The notes beneath the pieces are model-generated. The model did not search any database and was not told the DNA's origin. It worked only from the letters and a program-made list of their open reading frames with translations. A program made the translations under genes and the position numbers. This document shows, in pieces, positions 14,578 to 23,537 of a DNA stretch of 26,108 bases (positions are counted from its first letter, which is position 1; each line of letters starts with the position of its first letter). Source of the DNA: an uncultured Phocaeicola sp. (GTDB lineage Bacteria; Bacteroidota; Bacteroidia; Bacteroidales; Bacteroidaceae); the NCBI GenBank assembly GCA_948579315.1, contig CAPAOL010000044.1, forward strand, positions 1 to 26,108. The letters run 5' to 3'.

Positions 14578-15561
14578 ATGACAAAAGTTCCTGTTAGGTA
14601 TGACGCATTAGATGCTATGCGCCTATTGGCAGCATTCTCTGTAGTTTGCATTCATTGTTGGATAGTACCTGGCTCAATGGTAAGCAGGTATGTTATAGTT
14701 GCTGCACGATTCGCTGTTCCCTTTTTCTTTATGATTACAGGCTTTTTCTTGCAAACGGTCATAGACAAGGGGCGATTTAAAGAATATATACACAAAATTG
14801 TAATGCTTGCAGTCGGTGCTAATATTCTGTATTTCATCCTTGACAGCCTGTATGGAACGCTTGAAGTTTCATCAATTTGGGACGTATGCCTGCAATTGTT
14901 GGGGGCACCTATCTGGGGGGGGGTAGTATGGTATCTGTTTGCTTTGATTTACAGTTGCATAATTATTAATTATATCTATAAGAAAAAGGCCTGTATAATA
15001 AAATTTTTACCGTTTTTAATTATAGGCTATTATTGTCTTATTCCTTATTCGGTTTCATTGATACCAGAATATGGATGGAGAAGTTGCCTCGTTACAAATA
15101 ACTTTTTGTTTGAAGGTATCCCTTTTATAGCATTAGGGTGGAACATACGTTCTCTTACAAAGTGGAATATCAATTGGAAAACATGGGCATTCTTTGCGCT
15201 AGTATTTACTGTTACAGCAATATTTGAGGCGCGTTTGGCAAATCGGGTTTTACACTCATGGATTCAGTTACTTTTTTCCACTATACCTCAAACTATTTGT
15301 ATAATGATGGCAGCCTTGACATTCCCACAATACAAATGGCGTTTAGGTTGGCTGTCCACTGCTGGTAGAAAATACGCAACATATATTTATATTTTTCATT
15401 TTATCTGGGCAGATACAAAATCATTACCCAGTAAAATAGACAATACACCATATATGGTTTGGTTCGCATTTTTCGCTGCATTGATACTTTCTGTCATATA
15501 TGTAGATACTGTGAAACCCCTTGTTTCTAATATAGCAAATAGATGCAAAAATGGTAAATGA
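14578..15561 (+). CDS. acyltransferase-3 family membrane O-acyltransferase with poly-G tract
   Basis: A 327-residue membrane protein of the acyltransferase 3 family, which transfers acetyl or another acyl group onto sugars. Conserved residues Arg15 and His26 are seen in AMRLLAAFSVVCIHC, and about ten spans follow (ARFAVPFFFMITGFF near 41-55). Codons 113-116 contain nine consecutive G (14915-14923). The frame is intact with nine; eight would give TAG at codon 116 and ten would stop after 130 codons. The gene is thus ON in this assembly and likely phase variable. The next GT8 gene starts inside its end (11-bp overlap). Predicted role: O-acetylation of the capsule repeat. Confidence 0.88.
   Translation: MTKVPVRYDALDAMRLLAAFSVVCIHCWIVPGSMVSRYVIVAARFAVPFFFMITGFFLQTVIDKGRFKEYIHKIVMLAVGANILYFILDSLYGTLEVSSIWDVCLQLLGAPIWGGVVWYLFALIYSCIIINYIYKKKACIIKFLPFLIIGYYCLIPYSVSLIPEYGWRSCLVTNNFLFEGIPFIALGWNIRSLTKWNINWKTWAFFALVFTVTAIFEARLANRVLHSWIQLLFSTIPQTICIMMAALTFPQYKWRLGWLSTAGRKYATYIYIFHFIWADTKSLPSKIDNTPYMVWFAFFAALILSVIYVDTVKPLVSNIANRCKNGK
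14915..14923 (+). repeat. homopolymeric tract of nine G inside the acyltransferase gene
   Basis: Nine G in a row within the coding sequence, after ATCT and before TAGTATGG. It is the longest G or C run I see in the window. Changes by one base truncate the protein. Tracts of this kind change length by slipped-strand mispairing in many bacteria and act as translational ON/OFF switches. Confidence 0.9.
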
Positions 15562-16540
15562 AATTATGTCTGATGTTGTAATTGCTTCCGACCGCAACTA
15601 TTTGCATTTGGTCTCTATATGCGTTGTTTCGCTTTTTGAAACAAATCCCGATAGAAAATTGCACATTCATCTGTTGAGCAATGGTGTTGATGTGGAAGAT
15701 CTCGGTGTCTTGAAAACTATTGTTGAGAGATATCGAGGAGAACTGTCGATCTATCCTATTGAGAACCTACGTGATAGACTTACAGTAGATGTACCCTCAA
15801 CTATTTCCGTTACATCTTATGCTCGGCTGTTTGTCGGTTCGATACTTCCTGAAAATTTAGATAAGGTATTATACATTGACTGCGACATCATATTCAATGG
15901 TGATATACGGAATTTGTTTGATACGGATTTGGCTGATAATTTGGTGGGAGGTGTATTAGACCCGTTAATTAGTTGCACCTATAAAAAAGAAATCAAAATA
16001 CCAATGAACGAACCGTATATCAATGCGGGTGTTCTGATAATTCCGTTAAATCTCTGGCGAAGCGAAAGAATGGAACAGAAGTTTGTTGATTATTTGGTCG
16101 CAAACGGAGGAAAGGTGCATCACCACGACCAGGGCATTATCAATGCGGTATGTGCGGGACGTAAAAAAATCTTAGCACCACAATTCAATGTCATGTCTAA
16201 CAGTCTTTGCTATCCATGGAAAGAATTGTATAAAATAAACACTCCGTTTTACAACCAAGAGGAGTATAAGAAAGGAATATCTTGTCCGGCAATCATCCAT
16301 TTTACAGGAGCTATTTATGGAAGACCGTGGATAGTGGGGTGCACACATCCATATGCTAATAAATTCTTGCAATTCAAAACGAAGACTGCCTACAAGAATA
16401 TACCATTGAAACCTAATAATCAATCGATATTGCACCATTTGGAAGGTACTCTCTATCGGCTATTGCCATTTGAACTTTTCAAACGGTATATGCAATCCAT
16501 TTACTATCTAAGTTACTTCAAACATTCGATTAAAAAATAA
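15551..16540 (+). CDS. GT8-family glycosyltransferase (second)
   Basis: A 329-residue GT8 enzyme with DxD in VLYIDCDIIF (Asp110, Asp112), YINAGVLIIPLNLWR near 152, HHDQGIINAV near 197 and IIHFTGAIYGRPW near 243. The same motif spacing as the GT8 at 13614 suggests related folds, but the two sequences are clearly different. The ATG at 15551 overlaps the acyltransferase end; an ATG at 15566 is an alternative start giving MSDVVIASDRN, which better fits the usual GT8 start. Substrate unknown. The next gene begins 31 bp downstream. Confidence 0.9.
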   Translation: MVNEIMSDVVIASDRNYLHLVSICVVSLFETNPDRKLHIHLLSNGVDVEDLGVLKTIVERYRGELSIYPIENLRDRLTVDVPSTISVTSYARLFVGSILPENLDKVLYIDCDIIFNGDIRNLFDTDLADNLVGGVLDPLISCTYKKEIKIPMNEPYINAGVLIIPLNLWRSERMEQKFVDYLVANGGKVHHHDQGIINAVCAGRKKILAPQFNVMSNSLCYPWKELYKINTPFYNQEEYKKGISCPAIIHFTGAIYGRPWIVGCTHPYANKFLQFKTKTAYKNIPLKPNNQSILHHLEGTLYRLLPFELFKRYMQSIYYLSYFKHSIKK

Positions 16541-16571
16541 AATTTAATCTATTGATTGATAAAATGAAAAA

Positions 16572-17636
16572 ATGAGAAAGAATAATAGAATAGTAATTAT
16601 ATGTCCATATTTATTTCGCCTTACGCGAGGTATAGAACGTTTTTGCATAAGTCTTTCCAAGGCTTTTGCAGACAAGGGATATGATGTTGTAATTTATGCG
16701 TGGGGGACAATCAAAGAAAATTCTTGTGGAGAGATAGACAAAAGAATTAAAATTAGGAAAGTTCCTTATTGCAGATGGTATCAGGAAAAAATTGCCGTTC
16801 TCTTTTATCGATGGTGGCTTCGGCAGGACAATCCCAAAGCCACTATACTGAACTTCTTGTATCATGGAGAAATTTCTCTTCCGCGCAAAAGGAAATATCT
16901 CTACATTCTTCACAGCCCTGCGTCACAAATTCCCGGCCGATATGAATTTGTAAAGAATCATATTGAAGATTTTGAGAACATTCATGTCATAGCCATCTCC
17001 AAGATGGTGGAAGAAGAAGCACGCCCCTATGTAGGTAATGCTCCGATGACTCTGATTTATAATGGAACAGATACCCAACTGTTCAAACCATCGGCGCATA
17101 AAATACAAAACGGCAAACTAAACATAATTACCGCCGCTGCTTTTGAGAAACGAAAGGGAATGCATTATATAATCGCAGCTTTAGCTGATTATGAACATCG
17201 TGACCAAGTTAAGTACGATATTTATGGTTCAGGCGATGAACAATATACCTCTTACTTATCAAACCTGATAAAAAGTTACGAATTGGATGGAATAGTGGAG
17301 TTGAAAGGTAGCGTAAGTAACATTTCCGAACTATTACCTACTTATGACCTGTTTGCCTTGCCGAGCAAGGGTGAGGCTTTTGCATTGTCGCCCATCGAAG
17401 CAATGGCCTGTGGGGTTCCTATCTTAGTATCAAACTATCCACCTTACCCCGAATTTGTAAAATCTGACTTTGGATACGCCATAAATCGAGAAGATAAAAG
17501 AGCTATTTACAATTGTCTTAACGAGCTTTTGCAAGACAAAGAACTCCTTCAAGCAAAATCTTGTGCCGCTCGCAAAGCCGGTGAAAAATTTTCATGGAAT
17601 AGTGTTGTGAATCAATACATTGATTTAATTAAATAG
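16572..17636 (+). CDS. GT4-family glycosyltransferase
   Basis: A 354-residue GT-B fold enzyme of family GT4. The N-terminal half begins VIICPYLFRLTRGIERFCISL, with a glycine-containing acceptor-side loop. The donor side shows TAAAFEKRKGMHYII, DIYGSG and the family's E-x7-E motif in GEAFALSPIEAMACGVP (Glu268, Glu276). Such enzymes use nucleotide sugars such as GDP-mannose, UDP-glucose or UDP-GlcNAc with retention. As ManC supplies GDP-mannose at the end of this operon, one of the GT4 enzymes here may be a mannosyltransferase; that is inference. Confidence 0.9.
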   Translation: MRKNNRIVIICPYLFRLTRGIERFCISLSKAFADKGYDVVIYAWGTIKENSCGEIDKRIKIRKVPYCRWYQEKIAVLFYRWWLRQDNPKATILNFLYHGEISLPRKRKYLYILHSPASQIPGRYEFVKNHIEDFENIHVIAISKMVEEEARPYVGNAPMTLIYNGTDTQLFKPSAHKIQNGKLNIITAAAFEKRKGMHYIIAALADYEHRDQVKYDIYGSGDEQYTSYLSNLIKSYELDGIVELKGSVSNISELLPTYDLFALPSKGEAFALSPIEAMACGVPILVSNYPPYPEFVKSDFGYAINREDKRAIYNCLNELLQDKELLQAKSCAARKAGEKFSWNSVVNQYIDLIK

Positions 17637-17644
17637 TTATATGT

Positions 17645-18550
17645 ATGACAGTATCAGTATTTATTTGCACATATAATCGAGGAAATCTAATTGACGGTAC
17701 ACTGCGTGCTATTATTGAAAAGCAAACAAGAATACCCGATGAAATTGTAGTGGTGAATGGAGGTGGGAAAAATGACTGTCATGCTACCATTACGAAATGG
17801 CAGAAATCGTTTCCAACTCTTCGGGAAATCAAGACAAAGAATGTGAATCTTGCTACAAGCCGTAATATCGGTCTGCCACAATGCAAGGGGGACTTTATTC
17901 TTCAAACAGACGATGACGCCGAACCATTTCCCAACTGGATTGAACGGCTTGTTGATGAACATCAGAAACACCCCGAAGCTGGCGTAATAGGAGGCAATGT
18001 GGTAGATGCTTCCGGTGAAGGCCTGATCTTCAAAATCGCAGACGCTACCACATTCACACATTTCAGTGGCAATGATTATTGTGAAGCAAGAACTGTACCT
18101 GGTGTTAACTCATCGTACAAACGAAATGTAATCGCAAAAGTTGGAAAATATGATACCGAAATGTTTCGAGGTGAAGATGTCGATTATAATTGGCGTTGCA
18201 TCAAAGCCGGTTATAAAGTTCTTTCATTTCCGGACATTAAGGTCTATCACCACCATCGCGCCACATGGAAAGGACTTTACAACCAGCAGTATATGTATGG
18301 ACGTGCCTACTTATTAGTGCGCCGAAAATGGAAGGATATGTATTGCTGCTACCCTCACGGCATACACAGTCTGCGTGATTTGGCTAAGTTCTGCTATTTT
18401 TGCATTGTGCCGTTCATTGACCAAGCTCACAAATTGAAATATGTGAAAGGATTCTTCAATAAACTCATAGCCTACCCCATTATGCTAACTCTCGGATATA
18501 ATTGGCATAGAGGAGTACTCGTACAGTTTTTTAAGGAGTTGAAAAGATGA
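17645..18550 (+). CDS. GT2-family glycosyltransferase
   Basis: A 301-residue GT-A inverting enzyme of family GT2. It starts VSVFICTYNRGNLIDGTL, shows NLATSRNIGLPQCKGDFI before the DxD region QTDDDAEPFPNW (Asp89-Asp91), and has FRGEDVDYNWRCIKAGYKV near 175-193, where the Glu-Asp pair supplies the catalytic base in this family. The tail is basic with His-rich HHHRATWKG. Its stop overlaps the next start (ATGA), so translation is probably coupled to the following GT4. Confidence 0.9.
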   Translation: MTVSVFICTYNRGNLIDGTLRAIIEKQTRIPDEIVVVNGGGKNDCHATITKWQKSFPTLREIKTKNVNLATSRNIGLPQCKGDFILQTDDDAEPFPNWIERLVDEHQKHPEAGVIGGNVVDASGEGLIFKIADATTFTHFSGNDYCEARTVPGVNSSYKRNVIAKVGKYDTEMFRGEDVDYNWRCIKAGYKVLSFPDIKVYHHHRATWKGLYNQQYMYGRAYLLVRRKWKDMYCCYPHGIHSLRDLAKFCYFCIVPFIDQAHKLKYVKGFFNKLIAYPIMLTLGYNWHRGVLVQFFKELKR

Positions 18551-19674
18551 AATCGAAAACTATCTACGTTTTTTCTAACTCTTATAAACCGGTTCTTGGA
18601 GGCATACAAACGGTGGCTTCGCAATTTGCCGAAGAGTGTAAGGACAGAGGTATCCGCACCATAGTTATTGCAAATCTATATCCCAAACGGCTCAAAATAT
18701 ATGAGAAAATATCGAATATACCGGTAATTCGGTTGCCTTTTGCTATCCCTAATGGACATCTGAAAAATGGGCTTTTGTTCGGTATTTCTGTGTGTGTATT
18801 ATTTCTACTATTTCTGTTTCGTCGCCCCAAGTGCGCATATGTTCACTTCCCATTGTCACAGTCATCATGTTTGTCTGTACTACACCGAATATTCGGTTTC
18901 AAGATAATTACTTGCTTTCATGGTCATGACGTGCTACGATATGACGAGGGGGGCTCTAAAAAATCGGCACAATACAAGGAGCAAAAGAAATTGGTGGACC
19001 TTTCCGCATATGTGACTGCTTGTTCTGGCTATTTGGCACGATGTGTAGAAAGAATTTTTGAATGCACGAATGTTCGTGTGGTTTATAATGGCGTAGATTT
19101 GGCGAGATTTGATGATTCTAAACTACGCCCGCTTGCATTGAAAAACGATCCTTATCTATTTGCTTGGGGTAGATTGGAGCAAATCAAAGGCTATGATTTA
19201 CTTATACGGGCATTTGCACGCTGCGCAAAATCTCACGACTTAAAACTTTTGATAGCAGGTGAAGGATCTGAAAGGGGCAATCTGCAACAGTTGATTGATG
19301 AATTGGGACTAAAGGATAGAATTGCGCTTATCGGAAAGCTTACGCCTGATGAAGTCGTTCAATACGCACAGAACAGCCAAATAAACGTGATACCATCTAT
19401 AAGAGAGTCTTTTGGTATTGTTGCATTAGAGGCAATAGCAGCTAAACGTCCTGTGATAGCGACCAAAGTCGGTGGATTGCCTGAAATTCTACCTGAAAAA
19501 TATGGGTTAATGGTATCTGTTGATGTTGATGAAATCAGAATGGCCATTGATAAAATTTTGGCAAAGGGAATCACTTTCAATTACTCCGACACCAAGGAGT
19601 ACCTCAAACATTTCACGATAAAAAAAATGGTTGAGAATTATTTGACCTTACAAAGTGATTTCAATAGGCGTTGA
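18547..19674 (+). CDS. GT4-family glycosyltransferase (second)
   Basis: A 375-residue GT-B enzyme. The N-terminal glycine-rich loop is in NSYKPVLGGIQTVASQFAEE, and CFHGHDVLRYDEGG follows near 120. The donor domain has WGRLEQIKGYDLLIRAF, LIAGEGSE and RESFGIVALEAIAAKRPVIAT with E-x7-E (Glu287, Glu295), then KVGGLPEIL. These are strong GT4 signatures. It overlaps the GT2 before it by 4 bp, and the polymerase starts 20 bp after it. Sugar and linkage are not predictable from sequence. Confidence 0.92.
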   Translation: MKSKTIYVFSNSYKPVLGGIQTVASQFAEECKDRGIRTIVIANLYPKRLKIYEKISNIPVIRLPFAIPNGHLKNGLLFGISVCVLFLLFLFRRPKCAYVHFPLSQSSCLSVLHRIFGFKIITCFHGHDVLRYDEGGSKKSAQYKEQKKLVDLSAYVTACSGYLARCVERIFECTNVRVVYNGVDLARFDDSKLRPLALKNDPYLFAWGRLEQIKGYDLLIRAFARCAKSHDLKLLIAGEGSERGNLQQLIDELGLKDRIALIGKLTPDEVVQYAQNSQINVIPSIRESFGIVALEAIAAKRPVIATKVGGLPEILPEKYGLMVSVDVDEIRMAIDKILAKGITFNYSDTKEYLKHFTIKKMVENYLTLQSDFNRR

Positions 19675-19694
19675 ATACTGATTGATTTCCCCAA

Positions 19695-20912
19695 ATGATT
19701 AAAGTACTTTTCATCTTTTCACTTCTTGCAGCTTATTTGTGGTGCAGCCAAACTGTCAAAGGTCGGAAAGTTTATTTTTTAATTGCAGTAGCATTATCCT
19801 TTATTAGAGTGCTTAAAGTACCTGTTTTAGGTGATATAATGCCCACAATGCCTATGTTCGGAATCATGCTTGTAACAGAAGTGTACAAGTCTCTATCTGC
19901 GTTGAGAGGGTGGTATCTATATTTACTGGCTATTACAATTTCGCTTTTTATTGGTTTGTTGACAACTGATATGTCGCGAACTTTTTCATGGATTGGTCCA
20001 GTTTGGGACGTAATGGCTATCGCAGCTTTGACTCCAGTTTATGTAACTACACACAATGATTTCCAGAAATTTATACGATGCATCCTTATAGTATCATTTA
20101 TTTATTCAGTCACTACAATATTGGCTTTCTGGGGATTTTATGACGGTGTTGTTTTATTGTCAATGACTGATTCAGATATTACTAATCAATCCCGCATTTA
20201 TGGAATATCGTATTCGAATTTGGCGCAAACATTATCTGTTATTACTATCTGCTTGCTACCGCATGCAAATATTAATAAGAAAGCAGTTTATTTACTAATT
20301 GTTGTTTTCTCATATGCGGCTATCGTGACGCTGAAAAGAATGTCGTTTATCGCTATTATACTATCGTTATTGTATTTTGTATATGTAGAATGTAAAGAAC
20401 GACAATATAAAAGTGTCTTGATAATTGTGGTATTGGCGATATTAGCATCCGGTAGTAATTTGTTAACGTTTATTTTTAATAGGTTCGATATATTTTCTGA
20501 CACTACCGCTTCAACAATTACAGACCATTCATCTCAAACCAGAGTAGACCGTATCAAATTTGCTTTAGATAGTTTCATCAATTCTCCGATATGGGGAAAT
20601 GGAGCCGGATATGCCATATATATACATAATGGTATTATGGAAATCTTGGCAAATTGCGGATTGATGGGGATTGCACTTATTATAGCACGATATTTAAGGC
20701 CGTTGCGAGGTATTCTTTCAAGAAATCCTTGGAGCATGTGTGTTTTGATATTTCTTATTACATGCTTTTCACTTGAGGCCGCTATTTCCCGCCCGGAGTT
20801 AATGTGCTTTCTCGGATTCTTTATTGGTGGATATACTGTCTCTGAAAATTTACATATAGATTATACGAAACAAGATGAAGAACAAATTGAGTGTGATTAT
20901 TCCGACGTTTAA
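19695..20912 (+). CDS. wzy: Wzy-type O-antigen/capsule polymerase
   Basis: A 405-residue protein with about ten hydrophobic spans and little other similarity, as is normal for Wzy. A ligase/polymerase-type motif lies in the large loop near residues 280-325: SQTRVDRIKFALDSF, then SPIWGNGAGYA, then HNGIMEILANCGLMG. The H-N-x-x-x-E-x-L-A pattern and preceding G-x-G are typical of the Wzy_C/O-antigen ligase family. It joins flipped repeats at the periplasmic face. It is the only candidate polymerase in the operon. Its last 38 bp overlap the next GT2 gene in another frame. Confidence 0.88.
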   Translation: MIKVLFIFSLLAAYLWCSQTVKGRKVYFLIAVALSFIRVLKVPVLGDIMPTMPMFGIMLVTEVYKSLSALRGWYLYLLAITISLFIGLLTTDMSRTFSWIGPVWDVMAIAALTPVYVTTHNDFQKFIRCILIVSFIYSVTTILAFWGFYDGVVLLSMTDSDITNQSRIYGISYSNLAQTLSVITICLLPHANINKKAVYLLIVVFSYAAIVTLKRMSFIAIILSLLYFVYVECKERQYKSVLIIVVLAILASGSNLLTFIFNRFDIFSDTTASTITDHSSQTRVDRIKFALDSFINSPIWGNGAGYAIYIHNGIMEILANCGLMGIALIIARYLRPLRGILSRNPWSMCVLIFLITCFSLEAAISRPELMCFLGFFIGGYTVSENLHIDYTKQDEEQIECDYSDV

Positions 20913-21669
20913 TGTTGAGATTTATATAGAAGAATTGCTTTGTTGTATCGAGAAATGGGCAGATGAGATTATAATCTGTGATTCGTTCAGCACAGACAAT
21001 ACTTTGAAAATAGCTCAACGGCATGATGTAAAAATTGTGCAGCATGAATACATCAATTCTGCAAAACAAAAAAACTGGATTATACCGCAAGCTACAAACG
21101 ATTGGGTGATGATCATTGATGCGGACGAGAAACCGGAAGAAGCATTGAAAAAAGAAATTACCGAAATCCTCGCTACGGTGGGGGATGAGGTAGATTTGGC
21201 GTATATACCTCGCAAGAATTTGTTTTGGGGAGAGTTCATGGGTAAGGCATCGGCTTATCCTGATTATCAGTCAAGGCTGTTTCGTCGAGATAAAGGTCGC
21301 TATCAAGACAAGGAAGTGCACGCTCAGGTCGAGGTACCAGGTAAAAAAATATACCTGAAGTACGCATTGGTACATGATGATTTTACGGATATTTCATCGT
21401 GGTGGTTAAGAAATAATAGGTATTATCGTTACGAATTGGACGAATGCATAAAAAAACGGCAAAAATGGGGGATGAAGTTACAAATTCTGAAACCCATCTA
21501 TGTGTTTTGTTTAATCTATTTTCGTAGAGGCGGTTGTTTACATGGCTTTAGAGGGCTGTTTGTTGCTATGCAATGGTTCATCTATTATTTCATGGTTGGG
21601 GCTAAATTATATGAATACGAATTGTCTCAACAGCAAAATTTGAAACACAAATCAGCAAACTCCCAATAG
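20875..21669 (+). CDS. GT2-family glycosyltransferase, WaaE/KdtX-like
   Basis: A 264-residue GT2 enzyme. The start LSVIIPTFNVEIYIEELLCCIE and the strand DEIIICDSFSTDNT are typical, and DxD is in MIIDADEKPE (Asp82, Asp84). The pattern YQSRLFRRDKGRYQDKEVHAQV and LVHDDFTDISSWWLRNNRYYRYE is characteristic of the subgroup that includes LPS core WaaE/KdtX beta-glucosyltransferases. A C-terminal hydrophobic region may bind the membrane. The ATG at 20875 lies inside the polymerase gene; the 38-bp overlap suggests tight translational coupling. Confidence 0.88.
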   Translation: MKNKLSVIIPTFNVEIYIEELLCCIEKWADEIIICDSFSTDNTLKIAQRHDVKIVQHEYINSAKQKNWIIPQATNDWVMIIDADEKPEEALKKEITEILATVGDEVDLAYIPRKNLFWGEFMGKASAYPDYQSRLFRRDKGRYQDKEVHAQVEVPGKKIYLKYALVHDDFTDISSWWLRNNRYYRYELDECIKKRQKWGMKLQILKPIYVFCLIYFRRGGCLHGFRGLFVAMQWFIYYFMVGAKLYEYELSQQQNLKHKSANSQ

Positions 21670-21707
21670 GGAAGTTGTGCAGTATCGAACCGATTATCAA
21701 ATAATTC

Positions 21708-22658
21708 ATGCGAAAAAAAATTGTAAAAATAGACCTTAATAACAAGGTCTATGGGGGGCGTGTATATGAAAATTTGGCTATTGATTTATTGAAAGATACA
21801 TTTGAGTTCAAACGTGTCTTTTTAATAAAATATCGGATAAAGGTATTTAACATTTCAAGGATATTATTCTTGTATATTAAATATCGCTTTTTCTATAGAG
21901 GTTCCTTGCTTTTAACAAATCAAACAACATGGTTTGCGGGGCGGTATTCTCATAATATCGTGGTAGTACATCATTTAGATAATTCGTTCTCTTATGGTAC
22001 AAGTTCTTTTTACCAGACTTTTTGTGAAAAGGCTTTATATCGTAACAGAAATAGATTTGCAAGGGTTGTTACCGTTGCGGATTGCTGGAGAAAGATGTTG
22101 GAGAAAGATGATTTCAAAAATGTTACTGTCATATATAACTCGTTCAATCCTAATTTATATCGTTTCTCAAAAAAGGATAAAGAACGATTCAAAAGACAAT
22201 ATGGATTCAACGACAAACCTCTAATATATTTGGGAAATTGCCTAAAGAAAAAGGGCGTCGTAGAAACCTATAATTCTCTGAAATATATTGATGCTCATTT
22301 TGTGACATCGGGTAATAAAGACGTGGAACTACCTATACCTAATCTGACATTATCATTTGAGGAATATCGTCTTTTGTTAGCCGCTTCTGATATTGTCATA
22401 ACAATGTCTTTGTTCAAAGAAGGATGGAATCGTGTAGCGCATGAAGCTGTATTATGCGGAACTCCTGTCATTGGAAGCGGGAAAGGTGGAATGGAGGAAC
22501 TGTTAATGATGTCAGAGCAAACAATCTCTACTTCTTTTGAAGATTTACCCCACCATGTGAATAGAATATTGGAAGACAAACCTATACCGAATTCTTACTC
22601 TCTTATGAAATTTGATTTGCACTATTTCAAGAAATGCTGGAAAGCAGTATTGTTATAA
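21708..22658 (+). CDS. GT4-like glycosyltransferase (third)
   Basis: A 316-residue protein with GT-B features: NNKVYGGRVYENLAIDLL at the start, VVVHHLDNSFSYG near 85, VTVIYNSFNPNLY near 144, LIYLGNCLKKKGVVETYNSL as the donor-domain entry, and FKEGWNRVAHEAVLCGTPVIG with E-x7-E (Glu238, Glu246), then GKGGMEEL. It is shorter than the other two GT4 enzymes and more divergent in its N-terminal half. AT-rich like the neighbours. Family placement is good; substrate unknown. Confidence 0.82.
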   Translation: MRKKIVKIDLNNKVYGGRVYENLAIDLLKDTFEFKRVFLIKYRIKVFNISRILFLYIKYRFFYRGSLLLTNQTTWFAGRYSHNIVVVHHLDNSFSYGTSSFYQTFCEKALYRNRNRFARVVTVADCWRKMLEKDDFKNVTVIYNSFNPNLYRFSKKDKERFKRQYGFNDKPLIYLGNCLKKKGVVETYNSLKYIDAHFVTSGNKDVELPIPNLTLSFEEYRLLLAASDIVITMSLFKEGWNRVAHEAVLCGTPVIGSGKGGMEELLMMSEQTISTSFEDLPHHVNRILEDKPIPNSYSLMKFDLHYFKKCWKAVLL

Positions 22659-22670
22659 ATATTTCTTAAT

Positions 22671-23450
22671 ATGAAAACAGATTTTGGATTAGTTTCAATA
22701 ATAATGCCATCGTACAATTCGTCTAAGTACATAGCAAAAACGATTGATTCGATTATAAACCAATCCTACACGAATTGGGAATTGCTGATTACTGATGATT
22801 GTTCCACAGACAATACGTGTGAGATTATAAAGGAGTATACCGCATATAATCAACGAATAAAACTTTTCACTTTTTTGGAAAACAAAGGAGCAGGAGTAGC
22901 TCGGAATAAATCTATTAAAGAAGCAAAAGGGCGGTATATTGCATTTTGCGATAGTGATGACCGTTGGAAACCAGAAAAGTTGGAAGTACAGTTACGGTTT
23001 ATGACAGAAAATCGGGTGGAAATCTGTTATTCTTCTTACCTGAAATGTAATGAGAACGACAAGGTTTTGGGAATTGTTATCGCCCCATCCAAAGTTTCGT
23101 ATGAAAAAATGATACGAAATGACTACATCGGTTTTTTGACCTGTATCTATGATACACATCAGATAGAAAAAATTTATATGCCGGCATTGAGAAGAAGGCA
23201 AGACTGGGCGTGGAAAATTCTTCTGATGAAAAAATGCCCTATGGCCTATGGCATAAAAGATGCGCTGGCATATTACAGAATCAGGGAAGGATCTTTATCC
23301 AATAAAAAGAAAGACCTCATTCGCTACAATGTAGCCGTTTATAAACAGATTCTTAAATACAATACTATTAGGGCATGGGCAACATTCTTATGTGTTTTTT
23401 TGCCGCATTACTTTCTTAAAAAATGCATAACAAAAATAATCAACAGGTAA
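22671..23450 (+). CDS. GT2-family glycosyltransferase (third)
   Basis: A 259-residue GT2 enzyme with the standard opening VSIIMPSYNSSKYIAKTIDSI, DDCSTDNT near 43, NKGAGVARNKSIKEAKG near 71 and the metal-binding AFCDSDDRWKPEKL (Asp94, Asp96, Asp97). ALRRRQDWAWKILLM near 176 supplies the acidic residue (the Asp of RQD) used as catalytic base in this subgroup. It closely follows the pattern of GT2 enzymes found at the end of Bacteroidetes CPS operons. Last of the AT-rich assembly genes; an 87-bp gap follows before manC. Confidence 0.92.
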   Translation: MKTDFGLVSIIMPSYNSSKYIAKTIDSIINQSYTNWELLITDDCSTDNTCEIIKEYTAYNQRIKLFTFLENKGAGVARNKSIKEAKGRYIAFCDSDDRWKPEKLEVQLRFMTENRVEICYSSYLKCNENDKVLGIVIAPSKVSYEKMIRNDYIGFLTCIYDTHQIEKIYMPALRRRQDWAWKILLMKKCPMAYGIKDALAYYRIREGSLSNKKKDLIRYNVAVYKQILKYNTIRAWATFLCVFLPHYFLKKCITKIINR

Positions 23451-23480
23451 TTATCTAGTGATTATATTCTTGTCCGTTTA

Positions 23481-23513
23481 CACAAAGTGAAATTAGGCAA
23501 ATCAAACTTTGTG
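23481..23513. other. short hairpin in the gap before manC
   Basis: CACAAAGT at 23481-23488 is complementary to ACTTTGTG at 23506-23513, with a 17-nt loop. No T run follows, so it is not a normal terminator. It sits 24 bp before the manC start and could affect its expression; this is a weak call. Confidence 0.3.
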
Positions 23514-23537
23514 ATGTAACCATACAAAATATCATCT

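Noticed and set aside
21752..21757. Six-G run near the start of the third GT4 gene
   Set aside because: Six G is short for slippage switching, and similar runs occur at other sites in the window.
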